This document shows positions 41,899 through 53,448 of a DNA stretch of 64,000 bases, piece after piece. The notes under the pieces were generated by a model. The model saw only the letters and a list, made by a program, of their open reading frames with translations, made no database searches and was not told the origin of the DNA. The position numbers were made by a program, and so were the translations under genes. This DNA comes from Coix lacryma-jobi var. lacryma-jobi (Eukaryota > Streptophyta > Magnoliopsida > Poales > Poaceae): assembly GCA_009763385.1 (NCBI GenBank), contig CM019827.1:117331204-117395203 (forward strand), written 5' to 3'. Every line of letters starts with the position of its first letter. Positions within the stretch are counted from its first letter, which is position 1.

Positions 41899-44800
41899 TT
41901 GGAGGACATTTGGTTGGTGGATTCCGGTTGCTCGAGGCACATGACCGGAAACGCCAAGTGGTTCTCCAGCCTTAGCCCTGTTGCCGGAAAGGAGTACATA
42001 ACCTTCGGCGACAATAGCAAAGGTAAGGTATTGTCTCGCGGGTCAGTGCAAGTTAAAGAGCACTTTGTGTTGCACGATGTTGCTCTTGTTTCTAACTTGC
42101 ATTTTAACCTTCTTTCTGTTTCGCAACTTTTTGATGACGACTATGAGATTCATTTTAAACCGAATCTTAGTCGTATTTTGGATCCTCAGGGCAATCTTGT
42201 GTGTTTGATTTCGCCCTTTGGAAAAGTCTTTCGTGCGAATTTCTCAGAGTCTTTTGGCACTTCTCGTTGTCTTGTGGCTGGACCTTCCTCCTCTGATCTT
42301 TGGAAGTGGCATAGGAGACTTGGACATTTGAGCTTCGACTTGCTTGGAAGGCTTAGTTCACTTGGCCTAATCTGAGGATTGCCCAAGTTGCATATGGAGA
42401 AGGATCTTGTTTGCCACTCTTGTAGACATGGGAAGACGGTTGCCGCTCCCCACCATCCAGTGACTCAGGTCATGACAAAGCGCCCTGGAGAGCTTTTGCA
42501 CATGGACCTTGTTGGTCCGGCTCGGGTGAGCTCGGTTAGGGGGAAGTGGTATGTGCTTGTTGTTGTTGATGACTTTTCGAGATATTCGTGGGTCTTCTTT
42601 TTAGCTGAGAAGACCGAGACTTTCTCCTTTGCTCGCAATCTGATTTTGCGTCTTCAGAACGAGTTCCCATTGAACTCGATGCGAGCAATTCGGAGTGATA
42701 ATGGTTCCGAATTTAAGAATTCGGATTTTGAGAAGTTTTGTAACTCTTTGGGTTTAGAGCATCAGTTTTCTTCCCCCTACACACCCCCTCAGAATGGTGT
42801 TGTAGAGAGGAAGAATCGGACCCTTGTTGAGATGGCCAGGACGATGCTCGATGAGCATAGGACTCCTAGGCGATATTGGGCCGAAGCTATGAGCACTGCA
42901 TGCTACATTTCCAATCGCATTTTTCTCCGAGCTTTCTTGAAAAAGACTTCTTATGAGTTGCGTTTTGGAAAACTGCCCAAGGTGAGTTATTTTCGAGTTT
43001 TTGGTTGCCATTGTTTTATACTCAAAAAGGGCAACTTGGACAAATTTGAGTCTCGTTCTTCTGACGGAGTATTTTTGGGTTATGGCACTCACACTCGCGC
43101 ATATCGCGTACTTAACCTTGATACTAACCGAGTCATGGAGACATCAGATGTCACCTTCGATGAGACCATGGTTTGTCCCTCTTCTCGTTTTGAGCGTGCA
43201 GGTGATCATGAGGTTGGTGAGCCTCTTTTTGATGACGAGGATGAGGGTGCTGAAGGTATGGATGATCCAGCACCCCCTCTACCTGCTGTGCCGCAAAGAG
43301 CGGCATCTACGACGACTCACGGCCCCGACACCTCTTCCTCCTGGGGGCCATGGGATCCACCACCCCGAGCGGTACCTTTTGTACCCAGGGAGGCACCAGC
43401 TGCTGTTGAGGGGGAGGCTACTTCAGCTCGGGAGGCGCCACGACACATCCAGCGCCAGCACCCACTTCAGCAGATGATCGGCAGCATCGACGAACGGGTT
43501 ACTCGGTCTAGGTCACAGCACATCTCTCACTTCGCTCATTCTGCTTTTGTTGCTAATTTTGAGCCCCGAGATGTTGGACACGCTTTGACGGATCCCGATT
43601 GGGTCAATGCCATGCATGAGGAGTTAGAAGATTTTGAGCGAAATCGGGTTTGGGTTCTAGTTCCTCCTCCTCCTAACTGTAATCCTATTGGGACAAAATG
43701 GGTTTTCAAAAACAAACAAGGAGAGGATGGCCACATTGTGAGGAACAAAGCGCGTCTTGTGGCCAAGGGTTATAGTCAGAAGGAGGGGATAGACTTTGAG
43801 GAGACTTTTGCTCCTATAGCTCGTTTGGACGCTATTAGGATACTCTTGGCTTTTGCTGCATCCAAAGGTTTTAAACTCTTTCAAATGGATGTCAAGAGTG
43901 CCTTCTTAAACGGCTACATAGAAGAGGAAGTGTATGTTGAGCAACCCCCCGGTTTTGAAAATCCCAATTTCCAAACCATGTTTTTAAACTTCATAAAGCT
44001 TTATATGGTTTGAAACAAGCCCCTAGAGCCTGGTATGATAGATTGAAAACCTTTTTGCTTGCTAAGGGTTTTAAAATGGGATGTGTAGATAAAACGCTCT
44101 TTCTCCTCAAGCAAGGCAAAGACACTCTCTTGGTCCAGATTTACGTGGATGATATCATTTTCGGTGGTTCTTCTCACGCTTTGGTTGCCAAGTTTGCAGA
44201 TATTATGAGCAGGGAGTTCGAGATGAGCATGATGGGCGAGCTGACCTTCTTTCTCGGGTCGCAAATCAAGCAATCCCGAGAGGGGACGTTTGTGCAGCAG
44301 GGCAAGTACACCAAGGACTTGCTGAAGCGGTTTGATATGGGTGAGGCCAAGCCTCTTCCAACACCCATGTCGACGACGACTGCCCTGGATGCGGATGTGG
44401 ATGGAGAAGCAGTGGACCAGAAGGAGTACCGAAGCATGATCGGGTCGCTCCTCTACCTGACGGCGACACGCCCGGACATCCAGTTCGCGGTGTGTCTGTG
44501 TGCGCGCTTTCAGGCGTCGCCGCGCACTTTTCACCGTCACGCGGTGAAGCGGATTTTCAGGTACCTTCGTTTCTCACCTAAGTTCAGGATTTGGTATTCT
44601 GCTTCCTCTACCCTCTCCCTTTGCGGTTATTCGGATGCCGATTTTGCTGGTTGCCGTATTGAGCGCAAGTCCACTTCTGGGACTTGCCAGTTTATTGGTT
44701 CTTCTCTTGTTTCGTGGTCTTCTCGCAAGCAGTCTAGTGTCGCTCAGTCCACTACAGATGCTGAATATGTTGCTGCGGCTAGCTGCTGTTCCCAGTTGCT

Positions 44801-45086
44801 TTGGATGATGGCCACTTTGCGTGATTTTGGTCTGAGCTTTAATCGTGTTCCTTTGCTTTGTGACAGCACGAGTGCCATTAGCGTTGCTAAGAACCCCGTG
44901 CTTCACTCGAAGACCAAACACATTGATGTGCATTTAGATTTTCTGCGAGACCACCAGGAGAAGGGTGATATCGACCTTCGCCATGTCGATACTCATCATC
45001 AACTGGCTGATATTTTCACCAAGCCTTTAGACGAATCAACCTTTAATCGGTTGAGGGGTGAGCTTGGTGTGTGTTTTCCCTTTTAG
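41899..45086 (+). pseudogene. Copia element D: pol, near-complete
   Basis: The polyprotein is about 1060 codons long. Protease has LVDSGCSRHMTG (D-S-G present). Integrase has an HHCC zinc domain, CHSCRHGK, and catalytic residues in HMDLVGPARV, RSDNGSEFKN and GVVERKNRT. RT has KWVFKNKQGEDG, MDVKSAFLNG, LKQAPRAWYDRL and YVDD at about 44142. RNase H has GYSDADFAGC, DAEYVAAA and LADIFTKPL. Two lesions only: CGA to TGA at 42373 and a one-base loss near 43967. All key catalytic residues remain. The frame has no ATG before the protease motif; see the finding on the gag-pol junction. Confidence 0.95.
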
Positions 45087-46330
45087 TTGGGGGAAACATT
45101 TTGGATCTTGTATATTAGACTGACTCTTTTTCGTTTGTCTTTCTTTTCTTTTGCATTTTAGCATACGCATTTACATTCTGAGCTTCATGTTTATAATCAC
45201 TAGAATGTAACTATGCTCTATGTAGTATGCTCCGATGCTTATGTTGATGCTTGTAGCTTATGCTCTTTCTGATCACTAGTACATATTGTGAGCTGAGCTA
45301 TTTTGAAATGGTGACTTTGCTTAATGTAAATAAAATCTGAAAAATGTTCACCATTGGGATATGCAACTAGCATGTGTAGGATGTGTTGAGTTCACTCGTG
45401 CTTTTCATATATGCTAGGTTGCTATGTCTCTAGTTCTGAGTCACTCACTTGCTTGGTCTGTTCATATCTGTTTAAATTTTGAACCAAGTTTTAGTGAATT
45501 GAAAAGATCGAGATGGGATCGCTTGTCAACACATCACGGTATCGAGACGGTTTCTCATTGCACTTTGAGTTAAACTTGAGCCGTGTAGTGTATGACCGAA
45601 ACTGTAGCTTTAAGCTTCTGATTGCTTTGGCATAGGCTTCGCTCGGTTGAAAAGTTAGGCAATGACAAGCTTTCAACCTCTCGCAATCACATGCTAATAA
45701 TTGAACTTGTGTATTTTCACCGCTGCAACTCCGATCTGAATTTGAATTCACAAGTGTATGTTTCATTCTTAAGCATGATGATTGAACTTTGCTAGGGGTA
45801 GTTCACCTAGTATACATGTTTAGCACTTGTTCAGACTCCTGTTTATACATTGCTAGTGCTATTTTGATGGTGAACACCTTTTGACTCAAAACTGCTCATT
45901 TTCTGCTCAAATGTTCATATTTCATATCTGATGATCAGTTTGAGCCTTTGCTGAGCTTTGCTGTTATTGAGTCGTTAGAGCTATACCGTTTAGAGCATCT
46001 TTGCATTCTCCTGAATCTATGCCTGAAGCTGCTAACTTGCATTTTGACTCATATGCATGTTGGAAGGGGGAAAACCTCCCTTGTTCGCACTTTTGTTGGT
46101 GTCTTTTCTGATGGGGAGAGTCTTTTACTTGATTAGTGCATTTTCAACTAAGGGGGAGAATTTTCAAATCATATGTCTCCTGGATGTTCAACTAAGGGGG
46201 AGTGTTTTCTTGGTTGTATGCACTAGTCGAGGGGGAGTTTGAGCTTTGCTGTCTCTTGTTGGCCGAAAGGCATCGGTATCGAGCTTTCTTTGCTAGTTGT
46301 GTTGAGCCTCTGTGCCTCTATCTTGAGGGA
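45087..46330 (+). other. 3' UTR of copia D, left part
   Basis: Non-coding. It carries purine tracts near 46072, 46150, 46193 and 46228. It stops at the J insertion, which falls in the right arm of a TTGCTAGT/ACTAGCA hairpin; the arm continues at 55006. The remaining 3' UTR is 55007-55279. Confidence 0.85.
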
Positions 46331-47883
46331 TGTTGACACTTCTTAATGCAACCACTAGAACTAGACTATGGAGCCTAATCCCCGGCAGCGGCACCAGAGA
46401 TGCTTATTGACACCAGAAGTGGCAAACGGATATACCGCAAGCGCACGGTAGTCAACTGTAGCTTTTCACCGGGAGTATTCTAGGTATCGTATTTCCACAG
46501 GGAACGTGAAGTGGATTAACTAGAGGTAGGGTCGTCAAAGGATGATCAAAGGGTATATGATAACTGGGATAGAGAGGTCTTCCTAATATCAAAATCTGGT
46601 TTCTGGTTTTCTAAGAGTACTGAGGTTTACCACCTCATTCCTTACTGGGGGCGAAGGACGAAACAGTAGTTCATTAAAAGGTTTTCCACCTAACAACTAC
46701 TGAGGCGGCAATGCTGCTACCCAACTATTATTTTCAACTTGCCTACAACACTTGAGAGGAACTCCAAGCACTGGCTGTGTCTGTCACTCTACCACCAGGC
46801 GTCTGCACAAGTGCGACAAGAAGTCCACACTGGCAAGATATAGCCTAGACACCACGTCTACACTAATCTTACTACTCTAAAGGTAAGCTTAATAGGCCTA
46901 GAGCACTTCAACAAAGTAAAGCAATGTGCCAAGTAAAAGAACTGTAAACTTAAATAACCAGACCAGAATATTAAATACTAGAAGGACTCAGATGTAACAC
47001 TTACAAGAAGAATCGCATCCGCTGAGGCGCGCCTTGGAGAAGATTCCCGACAGGCCGGGACTCCTCCGTGGAACTCCTCACTCCCTTCCCTCTCTTCAAA
47101 CACTAAAGCTACTAAGTAGGCTTTCTCTCCTTGGATGCATATGAATGAAGAGCTCTAGGGGGGTATTTATAGCTTGGAGGTGGAGTAGCGGCTACTCCGG
47201 TGCCACGTCAGCGATCCGCGTGCTCTCCTTCCTTGGCCATTGGATCAAACCGCCATAGTAACCGTCATGGATGGATGGCCAGGATATTGTTCACGTGTGA
47301 AACATGTGCAAGCAACCGACTTTGGATGGGATTCACCCCGGGGTCGGCCGACCCCTGCCAATGACAGGTGGGCCCACCACTTTGCTTCTAGAAGATGCTG
47401 ATGTCACCAGGCTGAACAGTGTAGCCAGGGCCCACCAAGGGGGGATCGGCCGACCCCCCTATGACAGGGCTGGCCCACCATCTTTTCTCCCTTGGTGACC
47501 CCACATGTCATGGAGCAAGTCTTGTGAAGTTGGTTGCATTTGGTTTCGGTGTGGACCCACGAATCCATGTGCTTCTCATCTTGCACCATTGAGTAAAAGC
47601 ACATGTTTGATCCAAGGGATGATATTGGCCTGAGCATGCTTCTCTTGGATCGTGCCATGTCACCTTGGCCGAGGTGGCCACCAAGGTGGGGTCGGCCGAC
47701 CCCCTTGGTGGGCCCACCTGGCCTCATTTTGTTCATTTTGGCATCTCCTACATGTTCACAAGCTAAGAGTACAAGTGGAACTTATTAGTGATAAATATGC
47801 TCATGATATGCTATACTTCCTTGAAACCGAGGCTTGTTGACGGTATTTTGGTAAGGTAAAACATGCTATAACTTTCGTCAACA
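46331..47883 (-). mobile_element. 3' LTR of gypsy J
   Basis: The LTR is 1553 bp. The complement of the polypurine tract (AGATCCCCCACAC) follows at 47884. A TATA box in minus sense (CTATAAATACC) lies at about 47163-47173. Three GGTCGGCCGACC palindromes are at 47340, 47441 and 47688. A primer-site-like sequence lies inside U5 at 46380-46396. By eye about 14 substitutions and no net length change separate it from its partner. Confidence 0.94.
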
Positions 47884-49663
47884 AGATCCCCCACACTTGA
47901 ATCTTTGTTCGTCCTCGAGTAAAGGTTAGAGAAAGTGAACAAGAGATTATTACATACTTAAAATGATAATGATCATAAAGCATCATTCCTAACATAGTTT
48001 ATACAAATGGATTATGTGGTGCTGTCTATCATATATCCTTTAGATGTTGAGAAAAGGAACAAATCTCAAAGCAAAGTCATCTCCCTGAATTCTTGTTCTT
48101 GGTACTTAGAGTTTTTAGGACAGTTTGAAAGGAAAACACATAGTTCATGCTTACTCCTCATATAGTACTCTCAAGACACTCTTATAGGTGTTTGGTTCCT
48201 CACCAAGGCATAGCATGTGATTGCCTTATTTTTGTTTTACCCTAATCTATCAGGCTTATGTGGAGCTTGGTAGGGATAAACAAAGTAGCATACTTGTTTT
48301 GCATATATTGTAAAGTCAAAACAAGGATCCAGGGAGAAGAATGTCATAATCCTAGATCAAGATGTGCATGTGTGTGGAAAGTATGTGGACTAGAATGCTC
48401 CTTTAACATAATCTCTCTCTACTTTATTTTACCTTGAGACATGGCTAGCATTTTTCAATAATGGACCTTCATGTGTCCATATATATATTTTCTTAGTGGA
48501 CCTTCATGTGTCCAATTTTTTTTTTACTAGACCTTCATGTGTCCACATTTTTTTTTCTTTTGCTTAGCCTTAATGTCTCTTTTTTTTACTAACCAGAGTT
48601 AGAGAGAGAGATATTGTAGAACTTTAATGTACGGAGCATCTATAGAGTGGAAATGAATGGCATGTGCAGGCATACTTCCAGTGTAGAAGTTGCATATGTA
48701 GATGGTGTGTACGTGATCTTGATCTTGGGATTATGACAAAATTCTCGACTAGGGTCAACAAGGTTTGACCAAACTCAAGACAAAAACAAGTAGCATGTGT
48801 GTAAAAGGTTTTGATCATATATGCATATGTATGGTTTTGGTAGGTTTTTCTCACTATAGAGGAGTAAATGATACTATGGTTTTGAGATATTTTTAAAAAC
48901 AAATCTCTAAGCACCTTAAACAAAAACAGGTTTGAGTCTTAAGCCAAGATTTATCTCACTTTTAACAACAACTTAGTCAATACGGTTTCCTAATTGAGTT
49001 TACCCATGAGTATAAACATATGTAAGAACATGGTTTTATGTCATTAACATTCTTAGCATATCCTAACTCAAGTCACTTTGTAGCTTTTTATTTTATTTTA
49101 TTCAGAATATGGAATGATTGTGAAACTGCTTGAATTGAGAGGAGAAAAGGGGAAACGAACCAGACAGCAGTGTTAAGCTTACTGTGCAGAGGTGAGCTGG
49201 TGGGCCCAGGTCACCATGGTGGGGTCGGCCGACCCCACCAAATGGTGGTTTTCGTTGCCATTTGCTTTTTCCTCCATTTAGTTTTACATCTGCAAAAATA
49301 CTTTTCAAAAATTCAAGAGAACGGGGGTCGACCGACCCCTTGCTTACCTCTGTTTTGTGCACTGCAGCGTGTCAGCCTGTGCTCAGCACTTCAGTGTGGT
49401 TCAGTGATGAAATCCGGGGGTCGTCCGACCCCCCCACACTTGAATTTTTCCATAGATGAACTCTGAACATGACGCAAAGGTAAAATGCAAAGCGCTCTAC
49501 TGGTGGCAAACACACCAGTAGAGACGAGATTTATTTTATTTATTCTCTAAGAAGGGAAATACATTGGAAATTTAAAAGGGAAATTCAAAAGAAATAAATC
49601 TAAGATGAAACTTGGAAATTCAAAATAAATCTAACATGGAATTTTATTCTAATCTAAACTAAA
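47884..49663 (-). other. 3' non-coding region of gypsy J
   Basis: AT-rich sequence without a convincing frame. It contains three hairpin repeats with a CTTCATGT loop at 48471-48556, poly-T runs, and three GGGGTCGNCCGACCCC palindromes at 49221, 49323 and 49416. This resembles the equivalent part of F and G in layout rather than sequence. Confidence 0.7.
48471..48556. repeat. CTTCATGT-loop hairpin repeats in gypsy J
   Basis: The first unit is ATGGAC, loop CTTCATGT, GTCCAT (48471-48490). The second is TGGAC/GTCCA at about 48507. The third (near 48538) has one arm base changed. T-runs separate the units. The loop is shared with F, whose arms are GGTGAG/CTCACC. Confidence 0.78.
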
Positions 49664-50461
49664 CTATCTATGGAGACGGGGGTTTAGGAGGTCTTCCCGC
49701 CCCAAAACCTTAGCGAAGCGTTTGAGCTTCGCAGAGGTGCTAATCCTAAGATGGCGAAAATCATCTTCTAAGTCTTTATTCGCCATCTTCAACTCTGACA
49801 CCGTCTCCTCCAACACCTTGTTCCTTTCCTGCAGGGCGGAGGTGACGTGCATCAGCCTCTCCAGATCCGTCTTCTTGTCTTCCTCCTCGAATTGTCCCGG
49901 CGGCCCCTTGATCGACGAAGGGTCCATCCTCCGCCGAATAGAAGCCTGGGACTCCAGGGACTCCCGCAGCTCGCCCTACTCTTCCGTGTTGAGAGAAGGG
50001 ATGACCACCTTCCCTCGGCCATGCCCACCGGCCATGATCCGATGGGTCTTCCAGAACGTGGGCGTTGACGGGGAGTACGACGAAGTGTACTCCGTACTCC
50101 CCGCTGTCGTGGTGATCGCGCGCGGGTTCTCCTCCGGCGGGGCCTTCCCCTTCAGCGCGAGTTGGCCTGTGGTCGGCCTAGTCGGCGTGATGGAGCGGCC
50201 GGGGGATTTCCTGATCCCCCTTCTCGGAGTCAGCGAGCGGGACGATGCCGCCGCGCGAGACGATGGACGGGGGGTGGTCGGCCGACCCCTGGTGGGATCG
50301 CGCGACCCCGCCATTGGCCCGGCCAACCCCCCTGGTGGAGGTACCATGGCTAGCGGCACCGCATCGATCACGTTGATCGCGAGGGCCTGCTCTAGATCTT
50401 CGGTTAGGGCTCGTCGTGGCGTAGGTGTTGCAGGGCGCGTAGGCTTGCTAGTGGGTGCCAT
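49664..50461 (-). pseudogene. Accessory coiled-coil frame of gypsy J, one in-frame stop
   Basis: The minus-strand frame has 265 sense positions, broken only by a TAG at 49976-49978 (codon 162). The start ATG 50461 has strong context (AGCCATGGCA). The N-terminal 160 residues are Pro/Arg/Thr-rich and disordered-looking. Residues about 190-240 form a clear coiled coil (EEEDKKTDLERL, QERNKVLEETVSELKMANKD), followed by a basic end (SAKLKRFAKVLGRED). Upstream on the minus strand come a TATTTAA word near 50560 and about 95 bp of pyrimidine-rich leader, like a plant promoter and 5' UTR. It lies in pol sense after RT, where Athila elements carry an env-like frame, but I see no signal peptide or membrane segment. 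I do not recognise the family; it may be a captured host gene. Confidence 0.6.
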
Positions 50462-50874
50462 GGCTAGTGTTTTGGGTCGCGGTGGAGAGTGCAGGGAAGG
50501 CTAGGAGGCTCTGGCCTTGCGTGGAATTGTGAGTAGGAGGAAAAAGGAGATGGGTGCAAGGTTAAATAGCGGCTGCAGATGACTACAATGCCAATTTTCA
50601 CGGGATCGCCGCGGAAAACTCGTAACTTGACAGAGCCCGTCGCGCCGCCGTTAGGGATCGGCCAACCCCATCGGTTTTGGATTTGGGGTTTATCTCCAGG
50701 GGTTGTTATCCACTCGTCGCGGTGAACTCATCTGCGAGTCGAACCTCCGCGAGGCGGGGTCGCCCGACCCCCTTGATGGGTGTCCGGCGTGGTCACGTAC
50801 CCGGCTCGAGTCCATCTACGCGATTGTGCAACTCTTGTTGCAGGTGGGCTCCATATAGGGATCGCCCGACCCCC
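50277..50874. repeat. GGTCGGCCGACC-type palindromes in the J internal region
   Basis: Copies near 50277, 50657, 50756 and 50858 have central bases that vary (GGCC, GCCC) and CCAA in one. With three more at 49221-49432 and three in each LTR, J has about thirteen. Confidence 0.8.
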
Positions 50875-50916
50875 TAACTGGGGTCTTTGGGCCCCACCTC
50901 AAAGCCTAAGGTAAGT

Positions 50917-53346
50917 CTAGCCTATCCCTTCTCGAACAATGAAGTGGCATTTCTCCCAGTTCAAGATCAAGTGCTTTTCTTGATAGCGTTGTAAGACACG
51001 GTCCAGATTCTCTAAGTAGTGATCAAAGGTTGTTCCATAGACTGAAAAGTCATCCATGAAAACTTCCATGATTTCTTCTATCATATCTGAGAAGATGGAC
51101 ATCATGCACCTCTGAAATGAAGCAGGGGCATTGCACAGGCCAAATGACATGCGCCTGTATGCATATGTCCCATAGGGGCATGTGAACGTGGTCTTACTTT
51201 GGTCGTCGGGATGGATTGGAATTTGATGGTACCCCGAATACCCATCAAGGAAACAAAAGAAGGAATGTTTGGCTAGCTGTTCCAACATCTCATCGATGAA
51301 TGGCAACGGAAAGTGGTCTTTCTTTGTGGCCTTGTTAAGTTTTCGGTAGTCTATGCACATTCTCCATCCCGTGACGGTTCATTGTGGAATCAATTCGTTG
51401 TTTTGATTTTTAACGACCGTCATCCCTCCTTTCTTAGGAACTACTTGGACGGGGCTGACCCACTCGCTGTTTGGAACAGGGTAGATTATGCCCGCGTGCA
51501 AGAGCTTCAAGACCTCCTTCTTTACTACTTCTCTCATCGCATTGTTGAGCCTCCTTTGTGGCTCTCTAGAAGGTGTAGCATCCGATCTTTTAATGTGATG
51601 TGTGCAAAGAGCGGGACTAATTCCCTTGAGATCTTGCAACGAATATCCTAAGACGGATCGGTGTTTTTCTAGGATGGTGATGAGTTTAGAAACTTCTTCC
51701 GTTGTAAGTCGACCACTAAGGATCACGGGAGTCTCTCTATCACCATTAAGGAAGGCATACTTAAGCCCAGAAGGAAGTGGCTTAAGCTCTATAGAGGCTT
51801 TTGGTGGAGGTTCAGACTCATCAAAGTCTAACGGTTCATCTAAATCAGTGTCTTCTTCTTGGATAAAGTCATGGGCGTCTTCTTCTAGATCGGGTTGAGA
51901 AGTTTCTAGTGAAGATACCGACATCACCTCCTCTATTGGATCAGGCTCGGGTTTTGGTTCCGCTATCGAATTAACGGAGCCGGCAAAAGGAACTGAAAGA
52001 TCTAGATCCTTCCCAAGGTGACCCTTAAGGCTCCCTTCACGAAATCCCTCAATGAATCTCATGAGTGGGTGCCCAATTAACAAGTCGACCTCATCTATGT
52101 CAAAGACATAGAAGTTTGCGAGGAAGCTAACCTTGTTAATTGTGATAGAAATATTCTGTGCAATCCCGCAACTCTCGACCAATTTTCCAGAAGGAAGCTT
52201 AAGGAATTTATTGGTCGGGTTTAGCGGTTCCTCACCTAGGAGTGTTAACATCAACGATTTAGGCATTAAATTTACTCCTACGGCGGGATCATAGAGGGAA
52301 TCTACAGCCGTCTTGTTTATGGCACACGGTATGGATGTGAAACAGGACAGAAGCTTAATGACATCTAAAGATGCTTCAGCCTCCCTGAACCATTCGTTGC
52401 TCATAATAGACATGAGCTCCTGGGCAGTCGCCTTAAGGTAACTTGCCTCAAAATGGGTTGGCATGTGGTTATTAGGAGCTCTACGGGCTGTGGATCTCTT
52501 CTACACAGGTTGTTTCGAGACATTGCCATAATCGGCGAAGAGATCTGTCTCGATATTTACAGGATAATCCAAAGGATGAATTACTTCTTCCTTTGGAGGA
52601 GTAGGTGGTTGTGGTTCAGGTCTGATAGCTTGAGGTATAGGTAAAGGAGTTTCGGCTGCCATGGGTTCGTCCCTAGGAGTTTGATCTTCCTCTAGAGTTT
52701 CACCATGGTCATCGGTGTAGGGGGTGTTCTTGAGAATGATCGCAAGGACTTCCTTACCTTCACTAATGGGTAAATGGAGGAAAGCTCCTTTAGAGGCTAA
52801 ATCAAGGAATTGTGCGGAGTTATGGCTAAGACTGAGATAGAAATGTTGCATAAGGGTTGGCTCGGTTATAGCTAAATCTGGGCCGGAGGATGCTAAGTCT
52901 GTAAGTCATGCCCAGACCGCACCTAGAGATTCCTTCTCGTCTTGTTTGAAGTTTAGCACATCTCTACGAAGACAAGCTACGCGGGATATGGGAAAGTACG
53001 TTAAGCAGAACATGGCTTGCAGTTTCTCCCATTCTCCGTTCACAGTACCAACGTAGCGAGTATACCAGCGTCTAGCTTTTCCCGTTAACGAGAACGGAAA
53101 TAGCTTCCACTTAAGAGTGACTCGCCTCATTCCTTGGATGTGAATACACGAACAAAGTTGTTCGAAATCACGTAGGTGGGTATAAGGATTCTCATCTACA
53201 TCTCCTGAAAAGGGATTCTCCTGAACCATCGCTATGAGGCTGGGGCGAAGCTCATAGCGAACTGCCAAAATGGCATGAGATGAACTAGGCGGCTCCAACT
53301 CAGCGCCCGATGGAGCAGCGTAGTCAAAAAGGGTTGTTTGATCCAT
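50917..53346 (-). pseudogene. Gypsy J gag-protease-RT, single frame with three stops and truncated RT
   Basis: One minus-strand frame of 810 codons runs from ATG 53346, interrupted at codons 147 (TGA), 282 (TAG) and 656 (TGA). Gag has the retrotrans_gag block (FPFSLTGKARRWY, then GEWEKL and YFP). The protease region has YDPAVGVNLMP, where relatives have a D-x-G core, and then DEVDLLIGHPLM. RT has VVKKEVLKLLHAGIIYP, SEWVSPVQVVPKKGGM, CIDYRKLNKATKKDHFPLPF, YGTYAYRRMSFGLCNAPASF and the catalytic FMDDFSVYG at about 51050. The frame ends at LNWEKCHFIVREGIG: it leaves RT just before the thumb and has no RNase H or integrase. The sequence strongly resembles Athila-type polyproteins. This copy cannot be autonomous. 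Confidence 0.92.
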
Positions 53347-53423
53347 ATTGGTTTATGAAATAGAAGTTCTAATCAAACTACGATAACTTTAATGACTTTG
53401 TTCTAGCTAACACAGCTACCGTT

Positions 53424-53440
53424 CCCCGGCAACGGCGCCA
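53424..53440 (-). other. Primer-binding site of gypsy J (Asp-tRNA type)
   Basis: The plus strand CCCCGGCAACGGCGCCA is the complement of TGGCGCCGTTGCCGGGG, eight bases from the 5' LTR edge at 53449. This primer site is typical of Athila/Tat gypsy elements. Confidence 0.9.
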
Positions 53441-53448
53441 GAAAAGCT

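Noticed and set aside
47304..47840. Several 60-110 residue frames in the J LTR, repeated at 54422-54906
   Set aside because: They are identical in both LTRs because the LTRs are copies; no domain, and they cross the promoter and the palindromes.
49722..50504. Plus-strand 260-residue frame opposite the accessory frame of J
   Set aside because: It is longer but runs against the element sense. Its composition looks like an antisense shadow of a GC-rich frame, and the minus-strand frame has the better start, leader and coiled coil.
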